The notes under the pieces were generated by a model. The model was not told where the DNA came from, searched no databases, and saw only the letters and a program-made list of their open reading frames with translations. A stretch of 6,789 nucleotides of DNA from Deltaproteobacteria bacterium. Lineage in GTDB: Bacteria; UBA10199; DSSB01. How positions within the stretch are numbered: the stretch's first letter is position 1; each line of letters starts with the position of its first letter. Where the stretch lies: contig JAJFLL010000316.1 of the NCBI GenBank assembly GCA_021772695.1, positions 1 through 6,789 on the forward strand, given 5' to 3'. Positions 4,314-6,789 of this stretch are shown here, piece by piece. The position numbers and the translations under genes are program-made.

Positions 4314-6789
4314 TCAATGGGCGCTAGGATCATTCCTGTCGGGTACTAACCTGCGCAGCCGCCGCAGCACCGTGGCACGCAGGGATTCGGGAAAACTCTC
4401 AGAAATTGGCGTTATGAGTAGCCGTCGCAAGATCTCCCGAGCCGGTCCGATGGCACCCTCGGCTTTCAGTTGATTTAAAAAAGTATCCCAAGCCTCTTCC
4501 CGCCATGCAGGGTCTCGCATGTTCAATAAATGGGTTACCAAATCAAAGGGGCCAGAAAAAATCCCTTCGGCAGCCAAGGTAGCCACTAAAATGTGACGGG
4601 TTTGATCACCTTCAGAGAAAATAGAATTACTGCCGGTCAGGGCGATTTCGCTTAGGACTAAATCTTCTCCTAATATAATATCTTCGGCCAGATGTAGTTC
4701 GCCCATGCGAATCAATTCCCGGGCCAAGCGTGAAAAGAAAAAGGGTCGCAGCCGTTCTTCGATTTCATTTCTCAGTACGGGAAGCAAAACGGTCATTTGA
4801 TCCCCCACCCCCAACCTTGAATGGGGAGTTTGAAAGGAATGGGCTAGGTTGGCAAGTCGGTCCAATGCTTGCCGTTCCCCATAAATGGGTGAGTAGGGAT
4901 TTTCCACGTCGGAATATAAATTTACCAGCAGGCGACTGATCGAGGGTTGGGCAGGTTCATGGACTTGCAGGTCGGTGACGATTAAAATGGGGCCCGTATT
5001 GCGATAATCCGGTTCGAAGATGTTGTTCAAAAGATTCAAAGCTTCAGCTTGTTCGACGGTGACAAAAACCTCTAGTTCTCGATGAGGCCCTTGAGAAGCT
5101 AACAGGTGGGACATTTCGGTATAGAGCCGCAATTTGATCGCCAGCACACCCTCCATTCCCGTGCTGCCAGCGTCAACGGGAACCGCGATATACCGTCCCG
5201 GTTCCGGATCTAAGCTAAAGCTCGGTTCTACATTTTCCAGAGTAGTCATACCGATTCGTTCGGGTCGGTTACTATCAACGTGTAAACCATCCCAATAAAT
5301 TCCGTAGAATTCGTCTTGGTTTGCCGTTTCCGAATCTAATAAATGAGTGATGATGACTGCCAAACCCTGTTGGCGGAATATCTCCCAGCGATATTGGGTC
5401 ATTAGTTCGGGAAAACGTCGGCGAAGCCCGGGGTCGCTGATGGCCTCCAATCGCACTTGGTGTTCCTCGTCGCGTGCCCCGGCAAGCGTATTGGCTTCTG
5501 CATCGGTAAGGGCCCCCGTGGCATACAAGGTGAGGATGCCCTCTTCGGGTAAATACTCTTGGGTAAGAATGCGGTAGGCATCATCGGGATCCGATCCAGT
5601 TATTCCCACCATGAGAGAAAAGATTTGATCTTCCAAACGATCCTGGTCGGCTTCGGGCGTTTCGCGGCTGTATTGCCGGCTCAGTTCCCAAAGTTTCTGG
5701 ATGGCTTGCTGTAGTGGCCGACGAGATTCGTATTGGACGACCAAATTTTTAAAATGCTCTTCGTAGGGGCACGGGGGTTGCCGGGAAGCACTGTCATCAC
5801 CGCCACCGCCACCGGTTCCTGAGACCATCGCAAGAGCGCCGAACCCAAGGGCGGCGGAAATAAGGCCTGGAATCCAAGCCTGCGAACCTGCGGCATGGAC
5901 CATGTCGGTGGCGGCGTAGGCCACTTCGCTGCCGAATAACGTGGCCAATGAGGTGCCCATGCCGACCAAGGTGGTGAGTAGGGTTCCGGAACCGTTGGGA
6001 CCTCGTTGCGATTGTGTTTTTTGCGGAATGGATTCTTCTGCCTCTACCTCTTCAAATTCGGCTTCCACTGTTTCGACTTCTCGTTCTAAATCTTCCCTTT
6101 CGGCCACGCGGACACGCGGTCCCTCGGGAATCGTTTCGGGTTCCCCATGGATCTCTGGCGGCATTTCTGTGCTTGGGCTTTCGTCTGGAAATTGCAGGGC
6201 ACTACGAAATTTCTGACGTATTTGCTCCACCATATCTTGTAACCTTGGGAACATCTGATGGAGTTCGGGGTGAGTGGCTAGTTGGCCAAGTTGATGGAAA
6301 CGTGCCGCCAACTGTTGCCGGGTCACCGTAGGACCAAAACGCCTCAGCAAGCGAGCTAGAGGAAGTAGCTGCGAGGCGGTGGTATTCAAAAACAGCAATC
6401 CCGCGGCGATACCCGCAGTTGGTCCCGCACCCCATTCGAGTAACACGTCGGCGAAAGGCAATAGCTCTGCGGCGGTGGCCGTCAAGATTGCGGGAGTGGA
6501 GCGGGGGTCCAATAGGCCTGACTCTTCGGACATGCCCTGCAATTCTTCGATCAGATCCCGCACCGCTCCATGTTCGGGATGATTTTTTGGCAGGGCCTCC
6601 CGTAATTGCGAGAGGGTATATAAAATTTCATTAAACTGTTCTGCCTCGATATGCGGGTGGCTGCCAAAGAGGTGCGTGGTATTTATGGTTAGATCCGTTG
6701 CCGGTTGGCGAATCGATAGGGCTGGGTCTATGGCAAGAGGAATGCGACCTTCCTCCAAGCGGGGGAGGGGCCGCTGATTTTCGAATCGA
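4314..6789 (-). CDS. Large hypothetical protein with hydrophobic segments, acidic stretch and Gly5 linker; 5' end beyond window
   Basis: I do not recognise this family. The frame is open from the right edge to a TGA at 4314-4316. The first start codon inside the window is a TTG at 6758 (814 residues), but pyrimidine-rich sequence precedes it instead of a Shine-Dalgarno, and the frame stays open for ten more codons to the edge, so the real start is probably outside. Numbering from that TTG: residues 1-190 look mostly helical, with a hydrophobic segment near 113-138; 200-245 are strongly acidic (for example EREDLEREVETVEAEFEEVE at 221-240); 258-283 form a hydrophobic segment ending in Ala-Tyr-Ala, resembling a signal peptide end; 294-314 form another membrane-like segment; 316-322 are GGGGGDD; 330-814 are a soluble-looking alpha/beta region with one Cys (330) at its start. 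No enzyme motif is evident. A membrane-tethered protein with a large C-terminal domain is a reasonable inference. It lies upstream of cfa on the same strand, 132 bp apart. Confidence 0.75.
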   Translation of the reverse strand, partial: RFENQRPLPRLEEGRIPLAIDPALSIRQPATDLTINTTHLFGSHPHIEAEQFNEILYTLSQLREALPKNHPEHGAVRDLIEELQGMSEESGLLDPRSTPAILTATAAELLPFADVLLEWGAGPTAGIAAGLLFLNTTASQLLPLARLLRRFGPTVTRQQLAARFHQLGQLATHPELHQMFPRLQDMVEQIRQKFRSALQFPDESPSTEMPPEIHGEPETIPEGPRVRVAEREDLEREVETVEAEFEEVEAEESIPQKTQSQRGPNGSGTLLTTLVGMGTSLATLFGSEVAYAATDMVHAAGSQAWIPGLISAALGFGALAMVSGTGGGGGDDSASRQPPCPYEEHFKNLVVQYESRRPLQQAIQKLWELSRQYSRETPEADQDRLEDQIFSLMVGITGSDPDDAYRILTQEYLPEEGILTLYATGALTDAEANTLAGARDEEHQVRLEAISDPGLRRRFPELMTQYRWEIFRQQGLAVIITHLLDSETANQDEFYGIYWDGLHVDSNRPERIGMTTLENVEPSFSLDPEPGRYIAVPVDAGSTGMEGVLAIKLRLYTEMSHLLASQGPHRELEVFVTVEQAEALNLLNNIFEPDYRNTGPILIVTDLQVHEPAQPSISRLLVNLYSDVENPYSPIYGERQALDRLANLAHSFQTPHSRLGVGDQMTVLLPVLRNEIEERLRPFFFSRLARELIRMGELHLAEDIILGEDLVLSEIALTGSNSIFSEGDQTRHILVATLAAEGIFSGPFDLVTHLLNMRDPAWREEAWDTFLNQLKAEGAIGPAREILRRLLITPISESFPESLRATVLRRLRRLVPDRNDPSAH

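Noticed and set aside
5799..5813. GCC-ACC type trinucleotide repeat as a microsatellite
   Set aside because: It encodes the five-glycine linker of the large protein with mixed codons and is too short and imperfect to call a DNA repeat.
5347..6634. Several plus-strand open frames opposite the large hypothetical gene
   Set aside because: They are short, Ser/Arg/Pro-rich products antisense to a continuous frame of more than 814 codons, as expected of shadow frames.

Overview
The window looks like a chromosomal segment of a Gram-negative bacterium with roughly balanced G+C. The evidence is a cyclopropane-fatty-acid synthase close in layout to the E. coli enzyme, a housekeeping-type ABC-F translation factor, and a protein with an N-terminal export or anchor segment. 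A proteobacterial or deltaproteobacterial-like host is my inference. No marker gene here fixes the phylum.

Layout from left to right: (1) positions 1-494, minus strand, the start of a gene that runs off the left edge and encodes an N-terminal hydrophobic export/anchor segment followed by a PAS sensor domain; (2) 495-549, a 55-bp divergent intergenic region with overlapping face-to-face promoter candidates; (3) 550-2406, plus strand, a complete ABC-F protein with two ATPase domains and a C-terminal coiled coil; (4) 2407-2539, an AT-rich then mixed leader without a gene; (5) 2540-3049, plus strand, a small soluble protein I do not recognise; (6) 3078-4181, minus strand, convergent with the previous gene, a Cfa-type cyclopropane-fatty-acyl-phospholipid synthase; (7) 4182-4313, an intergenic region with a good promoter candidate for cfa and a small hairpin around its ribosome binding site; (8) 4314 to the right edge, minus strand, a large unrecognised protein (more than 814 residues) with hydrophobic segments, a very acidic stretch and a Gly5-Asp2 linker. 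Its frame is still open at the window edge.

The genes do not form an obvious single pathway. The ABC-F gene and the small orphan gene share a strand but are 133 bp apart. Cfa modifies membrane lipids after synthesis, the PAS protein probably senses a signal at or outside the inner membrane, and the large protein is probably membrane- or envelope-associated. I see no RNA gene, mobile element, CRISPR array, attachment site or convincing hairpin terminator. The points most worth following are the large unknown protein, the apparently leaderless exported PAS gene with its overlapping promoters, and the Ser-for-Cys replacement in the Cfa active site.
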